Part shown: positions 1 to 8,259 of the stretch, piece after piece
How positions within the stretch are numbered: position 1 is the first letter of the stretch
Layout: every line of letters begins with the position of its first letter
DNA from: Metabacillus flavus
GTDB lineage: Bacteria > Bacillota > Bacilli > Bacillales > Bacillaceae
Assembly (NCBI RefSeq): GCF_018283675.1
Contig: NZ_JAGVRK010000001.1
Coordinates: forward strand, 2,294,001 to 2,358,000
Length of the DNA: 64,000 nt
Reading direction: 5' to 3'
Program-made: the position numbers and the translations under genes
The notes under the pieces: generated by a model
Databases searched by the model: none
What the model was told of the DNA's origin: nothing
What the model saw: only the letters and a program-made list of their open reading frames with translations

Positions 1-554
1 GACGATTGAATATCCTTAAGAACTTCTTCTGTAGCTGTTGCTGTCATAGCCAGGCATGGAGCTTTATTCAATTTTCTTCTTGCATGACCGATTAATGAAT
101 AGTCCGGTCTGAAATCATGGCCCCACTGTGAAATGCAATGAGCCTCATCAACTACAAACAGCGAAATATGAATTCTTTTCAATGCATCCAGGACCCTTTC
201 ATGCATGAGACTTTCAGGGGAAAGAAATATAAACCGATATTCTGACAGATGAAAAAGAGCTGACTTTTTCTCATCAAACGATAGAAAACTGTTTAGGGCA
301 ATCGCTCGTTTTTCTCCGTTCATCTTAAGCTGGGCAACTTGGTCTTCCATTAAGGCAACCAGGGGAGAAATGATGACTGCAGTCCCCTTAAGAATATAAC
401 CCGGCAGCTGATAGCATAGCGATTTCCCTCCTCCGGTCGGAAGCATGGCAATGGCATCCCGTCCATTGACGAGGTCCTCCACAATCTCCTTTTGCCCTTC
501 CCTGAAAGAATCGAACCCAAAATGTTTTTTCAAAACGCCGCTTAAGTTCTCCAT
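1..554 (-). CDS. recS: RecQ-family ATP-dependent DNA helicase (RecS-like), C-terminus outside window
   Basis: Only the first 184 codons lie in the window; the gene runs off the left edge. The translation begins MENLSGVLKKHFGFDSFREG and carries the superfamily 2 helicase motifs in order: a RecQ-type motif 0 (FREGQKEIV), Walker A MLPTGGGKS, the DEAH box in VVDEAHCISQWGHDFRPDY, and motif III MTATAT. This is the 3'-5' DNA-unwinding helicase family that acts in recombination and repair. A GAGGTG ribosome site overlaps the stop of the upstream ypbB, so the two are translationally coupled. The ypbB-recS-fer neighbourhood matches B. subtilis, where this paralogue is RecS (YpbC) rather than RecQ; that assignment rests on synteny. 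Confidence 0.9.
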   Translation of the reverse strand, partial: MENLSGVLKKHFGFDSFREGQKEIVEDLVNGRDAIAMLPTGGGKSLCYQLPGYILKGTAVIISPLVALMEDQVAQLKMNGEKRAIALNSFLSFDEKKSALFHLSEYRFIFLSPESLMHERVLDALKRIHISLFVVDEAHCISQWGHDFRPDYSLIGHARRKLNKAPCLAMTATATEEVLKDIQS

Positions 555-561
555 ATTTTTT

Positions 562-1599
562 TCACCTCTTTGTGACAGCCATTCCGAGTCTGATCTGGAA
601 ATAGGTATATTTATTATCTAAGTTCTCTTTTATATTTTTCAGCTGCTTTGTTTTCAAGCGTCCAATGGCTTGGGCTATTTCATCTTTTTCGTCCGGAAGC
701 AAATAAGGATTCAGGTCAAAGCTGCGGTCATGCATGGCAATTTCCACAATATGATCTTCAATCGTACTCATCTTCAGGTTCCTGATTTTACAGGCGTCAC
801 CCTTGCTTTTTCCCTGTTTCAGCAGCATTAGTGTTCTTTTGGCTGATTGGGTGAGCGGGAGGGATTCGGGCCCCTTTACGATGAGCTTTGAAAGGAGTAC
901 AGCGTTTGATGTCACGGCATTTTCCAGTAAATCATGCATTAAACTCCAGAAACACAGCTCCAAATAAACAGGATCCTTCCCGAGTTTCTCTTCCAGCTGA
1001 ACATAGGTTAACCCGGCCCGCTTCGGTGTCGTTAACCGGAAAACAAAAAGTTCTGCCATGAAATCTTGTTTAGGTGTTAGAAATAAATCCAGCTCTTCGT
1101 ATAATCTGAAAGCAAGATCTATTCTGTCTAAATTTGATTCTGCCAGAAATGATTTCACCCATTGTTGTGCCTCTTCGTCAGAAGTAACCGGCAGAAATCG
1201 GGACTTATTATGAATCAAATGGGTAGCGGTTTGAATGAGAAGAGAAAGTCTTGTCCATGCTTCCCGCCCTCCCCTGCCATGCTTCCAGGAGTTCAGCTCT
1301 TTTGGAATAGGCATTTCTGCTAAGGAATGATCCAGGGCTACCTTTCCCAATGATGTTAAATTCCCGTTTTCCCCTATGAGCTTATTGGCTTCAAGGTCCC
1401 GGCATGCCTCTTCAATCGTTTCCCTTTTAATCTGCGGGAACAGCGAAAATAATCCCGAAAGTCCAAACAGCTGCATGTCCTGAAGTGTCTGGGATGTTTT
1501 TTTCCCTCTTAAGAGATGATAAATTGCCGAAAAAGATCTCTCCCCGTTAAAGCGATCCAGGCACAAAAGACATATGTATGAATATCCTGTCACTACCAT
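562..1599 (-). CDS. ypbB: YpbB family helix-turn-helix protein
   Basis: A 345-residue soluble protein without signal peptide or membrane segments. It matches the YpbB family by position directly upstream of the RecQ-type helicase and by its C-terminal winged-helix-like stretch (roughly residues 250-310, with LKQGKSKGDACKIRNLKMST), where the family carries an HTH_40-type domain. The equivalent HTH-like domain is found attached to RecQ helicases in other bacteria, so a helper or DNA-binding role for the neighbouring helicase is a reasonable inference, but no biochemical function is established. The gene ends 8 bp before the helicase start codon, with the helicase ribosome site overlapping its stop. 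Confidence 0.8.
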   Translation of the reverse strand: MVVTGYSYICLLCLDRFNGERSFSAIYHLLRGKKTSQTLQDMQLFGLSGLFSLFPQIKRETIEEACRDLEANKLIGENGNLTSLGKVALDHSLAEMPIPKELNSWKHGRGGREAWTRLSLLIQTATHLIHNKSRFLPVTSDEEAQQWVKSFLAESNLDRIDLAFRLYEELDLFLTPKQDFMAELFVFRLTTPKRAGLTYVQLEEKLGKDPVYLELCFWSLMHDLLENAVTSNAVLLSKLIVKGPESLPLTQSAKRTLMLLKQGKSKGDACKIRNLKMSTIEDHIVEIAMHDRSFDLNPYLLPDEKDEIAQAIGRLKTKQLKNIKENLDNKYTYFQIRLGMAVTKR

Positions 1600-1639
1600 A
1601 TTTAATCACCAGCGCTTCGCAGAATCTGACTATACTTGA

Positions 1640-2116
<477 letters not shown>

Positions 2117-2125
2117 ACTCATGAT

Positions 2126-2163
2126 AAAAATCCCCCCTGCTGAAAAAGCCGGGGGGATTTTTT
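2126..2163 (+). terminator. Rho-independent terminator of fer, usable from both strands
   Basis: AAAAATCCCCCC and GGGGGGATTTTTT flank a 13-base loop. It lies between the convergent fer and fmnP genes and has A and T runs on both sides. Confidence 0.9.
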
Positions 2164-2171
2164 ATATTCCA

Positions 2172-2747
2172 TCATCCGGTTTGGACAGATTTTTGTTCAA
2201 ACCATGCTTTCATTCTTACATAAACCATCGTAAAAATAACCGAGATCAGGATTCCTTTTATTAGGTTAAATGGGAGAATTCCCAGAATAATGAACTGATA
2301 AATTTGTTCGGCATTCATTTGCTGCGCACCAAGGAAATAGGTGTAAGCCGGCAGGATAACGTAATAGTTAAATACCGCCATCAGGACCGTCATTGCAATT
2401 GTTCCTGCCCCTAAACCGATTAAAAGGCCTTTCACCGCCTGATTCCTTTTATAGAAGAACCATACAGGCAAAATCAGCAGCGCAGCTGAAACAAAGTTCG
2501 CCGCTTCCCCAATCGGTACACCTGTCCCGCTGCCCTGGATGAAGTAGTGCAGAATATTCTTCAGCGCTTCAACCGTCAGAGCTGAACCCGGTCCGAATAA
2601 AATCAGAGCCGCCAGTGCAGGAAGATCACTAAAATCAAATTTTAAAAATACACTTCCCGGATAAGGAATTTCGAGCATCATCAGCAAATACGCAATGCTG
2701 CTTAATACCGCTGTGATGACTCTTTTTCTAATGCTGCTTTGTACCAT
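2172..2747 (-). CDS. fmnP: Riboflavin transporter, ECF S component (RibU/FmnP)
   Basis: A 191-residue integral membrane protein with about six hydrophobic segments, the S component that binds riboflavin and docks with the ECF energising module (not encoded in this window). The start at 2747 (MVQSSIRKRV) has an AAGGAG ribosome site 8-9 bases upstream; an upstream in-frame ATG at 2807 falls in the riboswitch terminator and is rejected. Family features include the charged N-terminal KR stretch and the GSGTGVPIGE loop. Regulation is by an FMN riboswitch immediately upstream, with an intervening terminator, so uptake is shut off when FMN is plentiful. The arrangement matches B. subtilis fmnP (ypaA). 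Confidence 0.93.
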   Translation of the reverse strand: MVQSSIRKRVITAVLSSIAYLLMMLEIPYPGSVFLKFDFSDLPALAALILFGPGSALTVEALKNILHYFIQGSGTGVPIGEAANFVSAALLILPVWFFYKRNQAVKGLLIGLGAGTIAMTVLMAVFNYYVILPAYTYFLGAQQMNAEQIYQFIILGILPFNLIKGILISVIFTMVYVRMKAWFEQKSVQTG

Positions 2748-2805
2748 AAACTGTTCTCTCCTTTTCATGATCTCTCTCTTGAAAAGAAGGGCTGTTCTGA
2801 TTTGC

Positions 2806-2836
2806 AAAAACCCCCTGTCAGCAATGACAGAGGGAG
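2806..2836 (-). terminator. Regulatory terminator of the fmnP FMN riboswitch
   Basis: On the minus strand CCCTCTGTCA and TGACAGGGGG pair around TTGC and are followed by TTTTT. It sits between the riboswitch aptamer and the fmnP ribosome site, the position expected for the expression platform. Confidence 0.85.
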
Positions 2837-2888
2837 TTGATGTGCAATCTGAATAAACGTGAAAAATATATATTTTTCAGCGTTCAGC

Positions 2889-3022
2889 CACCATCTTCTC
2901 CCATCCAGACTATACTGTCGGCTCTGGAATCGCACCAGATCCTGCCCTCATCAGGCTCGCGGGCTTAGAGACTTTCGCCTCATCACCGCCGGTAGGGAAT
3001 TGCACCCTGCCCCGAAGAATGA
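2889..3022 (-). ncRNA. FMN riboswitch (RFN element) of fmnP
   Basis: The minus strand carries the conserved RFN blocks in order: TTCGGGGCAGGGTG, CCTACCGGCGGTGATGAG, AAAGTC, AGCCCGCGAGC, GATCTGGTG, CCAGAGCCGACAGT and GTCTGGATGGGAGAAG. This is the FMN-binding aptamer; with the downstream terminator it forms a transcription-attenuation switch. A second copy controls the ribDEBAH operon at 26455-26591. Confidence 0.97.
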
Positions 3023-3048
3023 TCATATTTTATTTTGTATTCCAAGTA

Positions 3049-3077
3049 ATTATATCGGCTTTTTTTTCATTTGTATA
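3049..3077 (-). promoter_or_regulatory. sigma-A type promoter of fmnP
   Basis: On the minus strand TATACA and TATAAT are separated by 17 bp, about 30 bp upstream of the RFN aptamer, so the riboswitch lies in the transcribed leader. Confidence 0.55.
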
Positions 3078-3160
3078 GAAAAAAGTCTTTTAAGTGACTG
3101 TTCATTCTTTGGGAAAAAAATATTCTTAAAGTAACCGCTTTCACACTTTACCGTGCTGAT

Positions 3161-3189
3161 TTGTATTGTTACACTATTCTCAATATGAT
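3161..3189 (+). promoter_or_regulatory. sigma-A type promoter of serA
   Basis: TTGTAT at 3161-3166 and TATGAT at 3184-3189 with a 17-bp spacer. The predicted start site near 3196 excludes the in-frame ATG at 3161. Confidence 0.5.
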
Positions 3190-3226
3190 AAATTATCTAA
3201 CAAATAGCAACCGGAGGAGATGCTTT

Positions 3227-4798
3227 ATGTTTAGAGTTCTTGTTTCAGATCCAATAAGCAGAGATGGTCTTGAACCGCTGCTTGAAGCGGAGAATATAGA
3301 GATTGTTCAAAAAAACGTTGCCGAAGAAGAAAATTTGGCACAATATGATGCACTATTTGTTAGAAGCGCTACAAAAGTTACGGAACAATTGATGAATCAA
3401 ATGCCAAATTTAAAGATTATCGCAAGAGCAGGAGTCGGTGTTGACAACATTGATGTCGATCAGGCTACAAGAAAAGGAATCATTGTCATCAATGCACCTG
3501 ATGGCAATACGATTTCTACTGCTGAACATACCTTTGCGATGATTGCCTCTCTCGTCCGCCATATTCCCCAGGCGAATATGTCTGTTAAAAACCGGGAGTG
3601 GAAGCGGTCTTCCTTTGTCGGAAGCGAACTGCACGGTAAAATGCTGGGTATTGTGGGGCTTGGAAGAATCGGGACTGAGCTTGCTAGACGAGCGAAGGCT
3701 TTTGGGATGAGAGTGGCTGTGTTCGATCCCTTTTTAACGAAAGAGCGATCTGAAAAAATCGGGGTCGAAAAGCATGACTTTGAAGAGCTTCTTAATCAGG
3801 CGGATATCATTACGGTTCACACCCCGCTGACGAAAGAAACAAAAGGTCTATTGAATAAAGAAACGATCGGTAAAACGAAAAAAGGGGTTTATCTTGTCAA
3901 CTGTGCCCGGGGAGGCATCATTGATGAAGATGCGCTGTGTACATATCTCGAGAACGGCCATGTGCGGGGAGTGGCACTGGACGTATTTGAAGTCGAACCT
4001 CCCGAGCATACGCGTCTTCTTGAATTCGAACAGGTCATTGCAACACCTCACCTGGGTGCCTCAACAAAAGAAGCACAGCTGAATGTTGCTTACCAGGTTT
4101 CAAAGGAGGTACTGTTATTCATTCAAGGGAAACAAGTTACAACCTCCATTAACCTCCCTGCCATGTCTGACGAAGCATACAAAAAGGTAGCTCCTTATGA
4201 TACACTAGCACAAAAAATCGGCTCTTTCCTATCACAATATATGAATCAGCCGGTCCAAAGCATTACGATTGAGTACGAGGGTACAGCTGCAGAAATTGAA
4301 ACGGCCTATGTAACGAAAAGTATGATTGCCTCTTTTCTTAAACAGCGCATGGACATAAACATTAATACGGTGAATGCAGGAGTGCTGGCAAGGGAACGCG
4401 GCATTCAATTTATTGAAAAGGTATCTGATCAAAATTCCGGATATTCCAATAGCATGAAGGTGACCATTCACGGAGAACAAACCACTTCAGAAATAAAAGG
4501 TACCTCTATTCCCCACTTTGGAGAGCGGATTGTATCTGTCAACGGATTTTCTATAGATTTTCATCCATCGGGCCACCTTTTGTATATTCAGCATACGGAT
4601 GTTCCAGGGGTAATCGGCAATGTTGGTAGAATCCTTGGCAACCATTCTGTCAATATCGCAACCATGCAGGTGGGCCGGAAAGAAAAAGGCGGCGAAGCCA
4701 TCATGATGCTGTCGTTTGACCGCCCGCTTGATCAGCCAATATTATCGGCTTTAACCGAGCTTGATGAAATCGTGTTTGTAAAAGCGATTGAGCTGTAA
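3227..4798 (+). CDS. serA: D-3-phosphoglycerate dehydrogenase
   Basis: A 523-residue cytosolic enzyme that oxidises 3-phosphoglycerate to 3-phosphohydroxypyruvate, the first committed step of serine synthesis. The NAD-binding Rossmann motif GLGRIG is at residues 144-149, the catalytic histidine region reads ATPHLGAST near residue 287, an intervening ASB domain follows, and a C-terminal ACT domain begins around residue 450 (YIQHTDVPGVIGNVG). This is the long, serine-regulated form typical of Bacillus. GGAGGA lies 8 bases before the chosen ATG. The gene is monocistronic and ends at a strong terminator shared with the convergent phosphatase gene. Confidence 0.97.
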   Translation: MFRVLVSDPISRDGLEPLLEAENIEIVQKNVAEEENLAQYDALFVRSATKVTEQLMNQMPNLKIIARAGVGVDNIDVDQATRKGIIVINAPDGNTISTAEHTFAMIASLVRHIPQANMSVKNREWKRSSFVGSELHGKMLGIVGLGRIGTELARRAKAFGMRVAVFDPFLTKERSEKIGVEKHDFEELLNQADIITVHTPLTKETKGLLNKETIGKTKKGVYLVNCARGGIIDEDALCTYLENGHVRGVALDVFEVEPPEHTRLLEFEQVIATPHLGASTKEAQLNVAYQVSKEVLLFIQGKQVTTSINLPAMSDEAYKKVAPYDTLAQKIGSFLSQYMNQPVQSITIEYEGTAAEIETAYVTKSMIASFLKQRMDININTVNAGVLARERGIQFIEKVSDQNSGYSNSMKVTIHGEQTTSEIKGTSIPHFGERIVSVNGFSIDFHPSGHLLYIQHTDVPGVIGNVGRILGNHSVNIATMQVGRKEKGGEAIMMLSFDRPLDQPILSALTELDEIVFVKAIEL

Positions 4799-4806
4799 TG
4801 AAGCTG

Positions 4807-4842
4807 TAAGAAAGGGGCCTTCTGCGGAAGGCCCCTTTTCTA
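4807..4842 (+). terminator. Terminator between serA and the PHP phosphatase gene
   Basis: AAAGGGGCCTTC and GAAGGCCCCTTTT form a near-perfect stem with a TGCG loop. It is suited to termination from both converging genes. Confidence 0.9.
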
Positions 4843-4843
4843 G

Positions 4844-5656
4844 TTATCCAATTGGAACAACGGTTCTTTCACCCTTAGCAAACGTCACTATTGTTTCATA
4901 GCCGGTTTTTTTCGCCAGCGCAAGCGCCTGATCATAATCGGCACCGACATCCTGAGGCTGATGGGCGTCAGATGAGAGCACAATAGGCACACCTTTGTCA
5001 TAGCACATTTTCAGCAGTCTTTCATCAGGATAAAGCTTGCCAGTCGGCTTTCTCAGACCCGCTGTACTGATTTCTACACAGGTTTTGCTTTTGGAAAGGG
5101 CCTCTGCTGCTCTTTCATATTGCTCCAGTAAGAATTCTTCCTTTTCAGGGACGTAGTTAAAAATTTTCACTAAATCCAGATGTCCGATAATATCAAAAAG
5201 ATTCGATTCCGCGAGGGTTACTACCTGGTCAAAATACTTTGTGTATGTATCATATACATCCCGCTTATCCCATTCATGCAGGAACTCCTTTAAATCGATG
5301 CCGAAGTCCTCTACCCAATGAATGGAGCCAATGACATAATCAAAATCGTATTGGCGGATAAACCGCTCCATTTCCTTATGCCTGCCTGGTGTATAATCCA
5401 TCTCGATAGACATTTTTACATCAATCCCGGCCTTTTCGGCTTCCTGAAAAAGTGCAGTGTAATCGTTCATATCATAAAATCTTCTTTCATCGACCCATGG
5501 ATTGCTCAATATATCTGCAGTTTGATAAAAATGATAAGCATGCTCCGAAATACCAAAATGCTCAATATTCTTCCGTTTTGCTTCATCCGTGAATTTTTTT
5601 AAATAGTCTAAAGTGAGTGTTCCTCTTTCTAAATGATTATGATAATCAGTCAGCAT
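4844..5656 (-). CDS. PHP-domain phosphoesterase, histidinol-phosphatase family
   Basis: A 270-residue soluble protein with the PHP metal-site motifs in order: DYHNH near the N-terminus, ISEHAYHF, SIEMDYTPG, SIHWVED, IGHLDLVK and SSDAHQP near the C-terminus. These provide the His/Asp/Glu ligands of the trinuclear metal centre that hydrolyses phosphate monoesters. The family includes bacterial histidinol-phosphatases of the PHP type (HisJ/HisK), and that is the best functional guess, but no other histidine biosynthesis gene is nearby, so the substrate is not certain. The ATG at 5656 follows GGGAGGG and is preferred over an earlier in-frame ATG at 5692. Confidence 0.82.
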   Translation of the reverse strand: MLTDYHNHLERGTLTLDYLKKFTDEAKRKNIEHFGISEHAYHFYQTADILSNPWVDERRFYDMNDYTALFQEAEKAGIDVKMSIEMDYTPGRHKEMERFIRQYDFDYVIGSIHWVEDFGIDLKEFLHEWDKRDVYDTYTKYFDQVVTLAESNLFDIIGHLDLVKIFNYVPEKEEFLLEQYERAAEALSKSKTCVEISTAGLRKPTGKLYPDERLLKMCYDKGVPIVLSSDAHQPQDVGADYDQALALAKKTGYETIVTFAKGERTVVPIG

Positions 5657-5759
5657 GGTGTTCCCTCCCTTATTCTTTCTAAACTTTATCATATTAAAGG
5701 GAGAGAGTTAAGGAAAACGGTGAATTTTTCGACAATTTCTATAGGCAAGCAGATGGCTG

Positions 5760-6989
5760 CTATTTTTTCATGTCTATAAGGACTGGATTCGGGCCGAATG
5801 GAACGGTGATCGGCTTATCAATCTCTAAAGTCCCAATTTTGTTTAAATCTATATTTTGAAACTTGACCGTTTCAAAATTGAATTCTTTTGCTGTGAGAAG
5901 CAGCGCTTCCAGCATAAAGACTGTGTCTTCATTATTCTGAAATTCAAAAGAGTTAAAAGTTAGAATAAGTTCATTTCCTTTTTCTTCAATATTTTCAATT
6001 TTCGCGCCTTCTGTCATGACAGACTGAAGCCCGCTGCCGATATTTTCAGTCATATCCCTATAAGCATCGCTAAAAGAATCGTATGATACATTGGACTTCA
6101 CAAAAAAAGGCTTTTTGCTTTTATGAAGATATTTAAAAAATCCTTTTTTTTCAGATGGCTGGAGCTCGATTTCATTCAGCACTCCTAAAGGACCCATATC
6201 AATACCGGGACTGTCCCCGGTGTAAAGTTCAGCCGCGCTATACCCTTTTCCGCTGAAAGAAGTCTGTATAATTTCCGCTAAGAGCGCATCCGTTGAGCTG
6301 ACTATTTTGCGGTTTTCGTTCATGTGAATTTCAATATGCTGAGGATTTTCCGACTTTCTTATGTCTATGTCCTGAAAGTAATCAGATAAACCCCACTCTT
6401 CTTCATTAAAGGAAGAGCGCAGATCATTATATTGTTCAGCTTGAAGAAAGCCTCCAGAAGATACAAGCGTCACAGGGATTGTATAATTATCATTGCTGTC
6501 TGAATAAGCGAGGACGAGTGATTGATCCCTCTGATCCTCTTTTGCTAAAAACGTAACATTCAGTTCAGCAGGGGGAGCCGGTTTTTTTTCTGCCTTTTTC
6601 TCTTCTTTACGTTCCGGTAAAGCCGCCTTAGGTGCAGATGCTTCAGGCTGTTCCTGTTCAGCGGTCTGATGGTTGTCTTGAGCCTGACTTTCTTTTTCAG
6701 CTGCAGGCTCCTCAGAGGGTGTTCCTTTATTTTCTTGTGCCATTTGAAGAGACTCCTTGGTCGTATCGCCTGACTGGAACTGATTGATCCAGAATGGCGA
6801 GATTACGGCCAAAATAAAAAGCGCTGCGAAGCTTGCAACCAATGGACCGATCCAGATTTTTCTTTGTTTAAAAGAGCGGTTTCCCGCTGCCCTTTTATAC
6901 ACTTCATCCCGAGAGCGTTTATCTTTAATTTCAGGAAGCTTTGACAGCAGTTCTTGTATGTGCTCTTCATTATACCCGGATTTTTTCAT
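5760..6989 (-). CDS. rsiX: Anti-sigma factor RsiX
   Basis: A 409-residue membrane-anchored regulator. The first about 45 residues form the cytosolic sigma-binding part, a single transmembrane helix lies at about residues 48-68 (WIGPLVASFAALFILAVISP), then comes a Glu/Lys/Ala/Pro-rich linker (about residues 75-140) and a large extracellular domain. This architecture and its place directly after sigX identify it as RsiX, which holds sigma-X inactive at the membrane. Its start overlaps the last 20 bp of sigX and has a strong AAGGAGG site, giving coupled synthesis of sigma factor and antagonist. Confidence 0.9.
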   Translation of the reverse strand: MKKSGYNEEHIQELLSKLPEIKDKRSRDEVYKRAAGNRSFKQRKIWIGPLVASFAALFILAVISPFWINQFQSGDTTKESLQMAQENKGTPSEEPAAEKESQAQDNHQTAEQEQPEASAPKAALPERKEEKKAEKKPAPPAELNVTFLAKEDQRDQSLVLAYSDSNDNYTIPVTLVSSGGFLQAEQYNDLRSSFNEEEWGLSDYFQDIDIRKSENPQHIEIHMNENRKIVSSTDALLAEIIQTSFSGKGYSAAELYTGDSPGIDMGPLGVLNEIELQPSEKKGFFKYLHKSKKPFFVKSNVSYDSFSDAYRDMTENIGSGLQSVMTEGAKIENIEEKGNELILTFNSFEFQNNEDTVFMLEALLLTAKEFNFETVKFQNIDLNKIGTLEIDKPITVPFGPNPVLIDMKK

Positions 6990-7515
6990 TATTTGCTCCC
7001 TCCTTCTCGCTGAGATGAGCCATGCTCTTTTTCAGTGCTTTAATTGCCCGATGCTGGGTGGTTTTCACCTTGCTTTCCGACCATGTAAGCGCTTCAGCTG
7101 TTTCCTGGATTGAAAGACCCTGTACGTATCTCATAACAATGACCGTTCGCTGATCAATCGTACAGGCATCAAGTGATTGGTATATCCATTGGATTTGCTC
7201 GTTTTGCAAGGCTATTTCATCCGGAAGAGGAGATTGATCCTTTACCTGGTTTGCATCCCAGTCAAACTTCTCTGCCAGTCGCTGGCGTATGGTTTTTTGT
7301 TTCCTGAACCAGTCAATTGCGACATGCCTTGCGATGGAGAACAGCCATGTTTTTTCAGAACTTCTGCCTTCAAATTTATCGTAGGATTTCAGTACTCGTA
7401 TATAAACCTCTTGAACAAGGTCTTCGGCCTGTTCACGGTCTTTCACCATATAAAAAAGGAATTGGAACAAATCCTTATGATGCTTCTCATATAAAGTCTG
7501 AAAGGCTTCTTCCAT
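6970..7515 (-). CDS. sigX: ECF RNA polymerase sigma factor SigX
   Basis: A 181-residue sigma-70 family protein with only regions 2 and 4. Region 2 holds FLFYMVKDREQAEDLVQEVY and the -10 contacting TWLFSIARHVAIDWFRKQK; region 4 holds the helix-turn-helix VQGLSIQETAEALTWSESKV. In Bacillus sigma-X controls cell-envelope charge genes such as dlt and pssA. The ATG at 7515 follows GGAGGGG; the earlier ATG at 7554 would precede the predicted start of transcription. A sigma-X type promoter lies just upstream, indicating autoregulation. The gene lies downstream of resE as in B. subtilis but with an extra gene in between. Confidence 0.93.
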   Translation of the reverse strand: MEEAFQTLYEKHHKDLFQFLFYMVKDREQAEDLVQEVYIRVLKSYDKFEGRSSEKTWLFSIARHVAIDWFRKQKTIRQRLAEKFDWDANQVKDQSPLPDEIALQNEQIQWIYQSLDACTIDQRTVIVMRYVQGLSIQETAEALTWSESKVKTTQHRAIKALKKSMAHLSEKEGANNEKIRV

Positions 7516-7540
7516 GGAAACCCCTCCGTTCATTTGCTTA

Positions 7541-7567
7541 GTCGTTTCAGACATTTTAAAAGTTACA
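7541..7567 (-). promoter_or_regulatory. Candidate autoregulatory sigma-X promoter
   Basis: On the minus strand TGTAAC (7562-7567) and CGAC (7541-7544) are separated by exactly 17 bp, matching the sigma-X consensus TGTAAC-N17-CGWC. The transcript would start near 7534, just upstream of the sigX ribosome site. Confidence 0.7.
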
Positions 7568-7636
7568 CCTGAAGCCAGGTGCCGGAAATCTGTAATAATT
7601 GAAATATTTAATTACAGTAAAAATTATACCTATGCA

Positions 7637-7671
7637 AAAAAAAAAAGGAAGGTGCTTCCTTCCTTTTTCAT
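7637..7671 (-). terminator. Terminator after the cobalamin adenosyltransferase gene
   Basis: AAAAAGGAAGG and CCTTCCTTTTT form a symmetrical hairpin around a short loop, with A and T runs on both sides. It separates the res operon end from sigX. Confidence 0.75.
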
Positions 7672-7677
7672 AAAAAT

Positions 7678-8259
7678 TTACGATTCTTTTTTGTTCCCTC
7701 TAAAAACGATGGCACTTCTTTCATATTCAACATCGTTCTGACCCGATCTAAAGTTGATCACTCTGGATACGGCAAAAAAGTAGTCTGACAAACGGTTTAC
7801 ATATTTCATAACATGTTCATTGATTTCAGAATGCTTTTGAAGAGTGACAATCCGGCGTTCAGCTCTTCTGGCTACTGTTCTTGCCAGATGAATAGCGGCG
7901 GCTGCCTGAGTGCCGCCCGGCAAAATGAACCGTTCCAATTCAGGAGCTTCCTTCACGTATTCATCAATTCTTTCCTCTAAAAACAAAATCATTTCCGGGT
8001 TCGTTTTATCTTTGCGCTTTTCCGGACTCAGCACAGATGCAAGGTCTCCCCCGCAATCAAACAGCTCATGCTGAATTTTTTCCAGCTCGTTATATATATC
8101 CTCAAATTTTTTATCTGTCAGCAACGTCATCGCCTGGCCCACAACCGCATTCAGCTCGTCCAGCGTTCCATAAGCCTCAACACGGATGTCGTCTTTGTCT
8201 ACTCTTCCACCGACAAGGCTCGTCTGGCCTTTATCCCCTGTTCTCGTGTATAAATTCAC
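7678..8259 (-). CDS. ATP:cob(I)alamin adenosyltransferase, PduO type
   Basis: A 193-residue enzyme that transfers the 5'-deoxyadenosyl group of ATP to cob(I)alamin, making coenzyme B12. The N-terminal ATP-binding signature [15 protein letters not shown] and the C-terminal [17 protein letters not shown] (the RN/NxR region that closes the active site) are both present, and the length is normal for the trimeric PduO family (B. subtilis YvqK type). The start codon overlaps the resE stop by 4 bp (ATGA), so it is translated as the last gene of the res operon. This placement is not that of B. subtilis, where resE is followed directly by sigX. Confidence 0.92.
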   Translation of the reverse strand: MNLYTRTGDKGQTSLVGGRVDKDDIRVEAYGTLDELNAVVGQAMTLLTDKKFEDIYNELEKIQHELFDCGGDLASVLSPEKRKDKTNPEMILFLEERIDEYVKEAPELERFILPGGTQAAAAIHLARTVARRAERRIVTLQKHSEINEHVMKYVNRLSDYFFAVSRVINFRSGQNDVEYERSAIVFRGNKKES

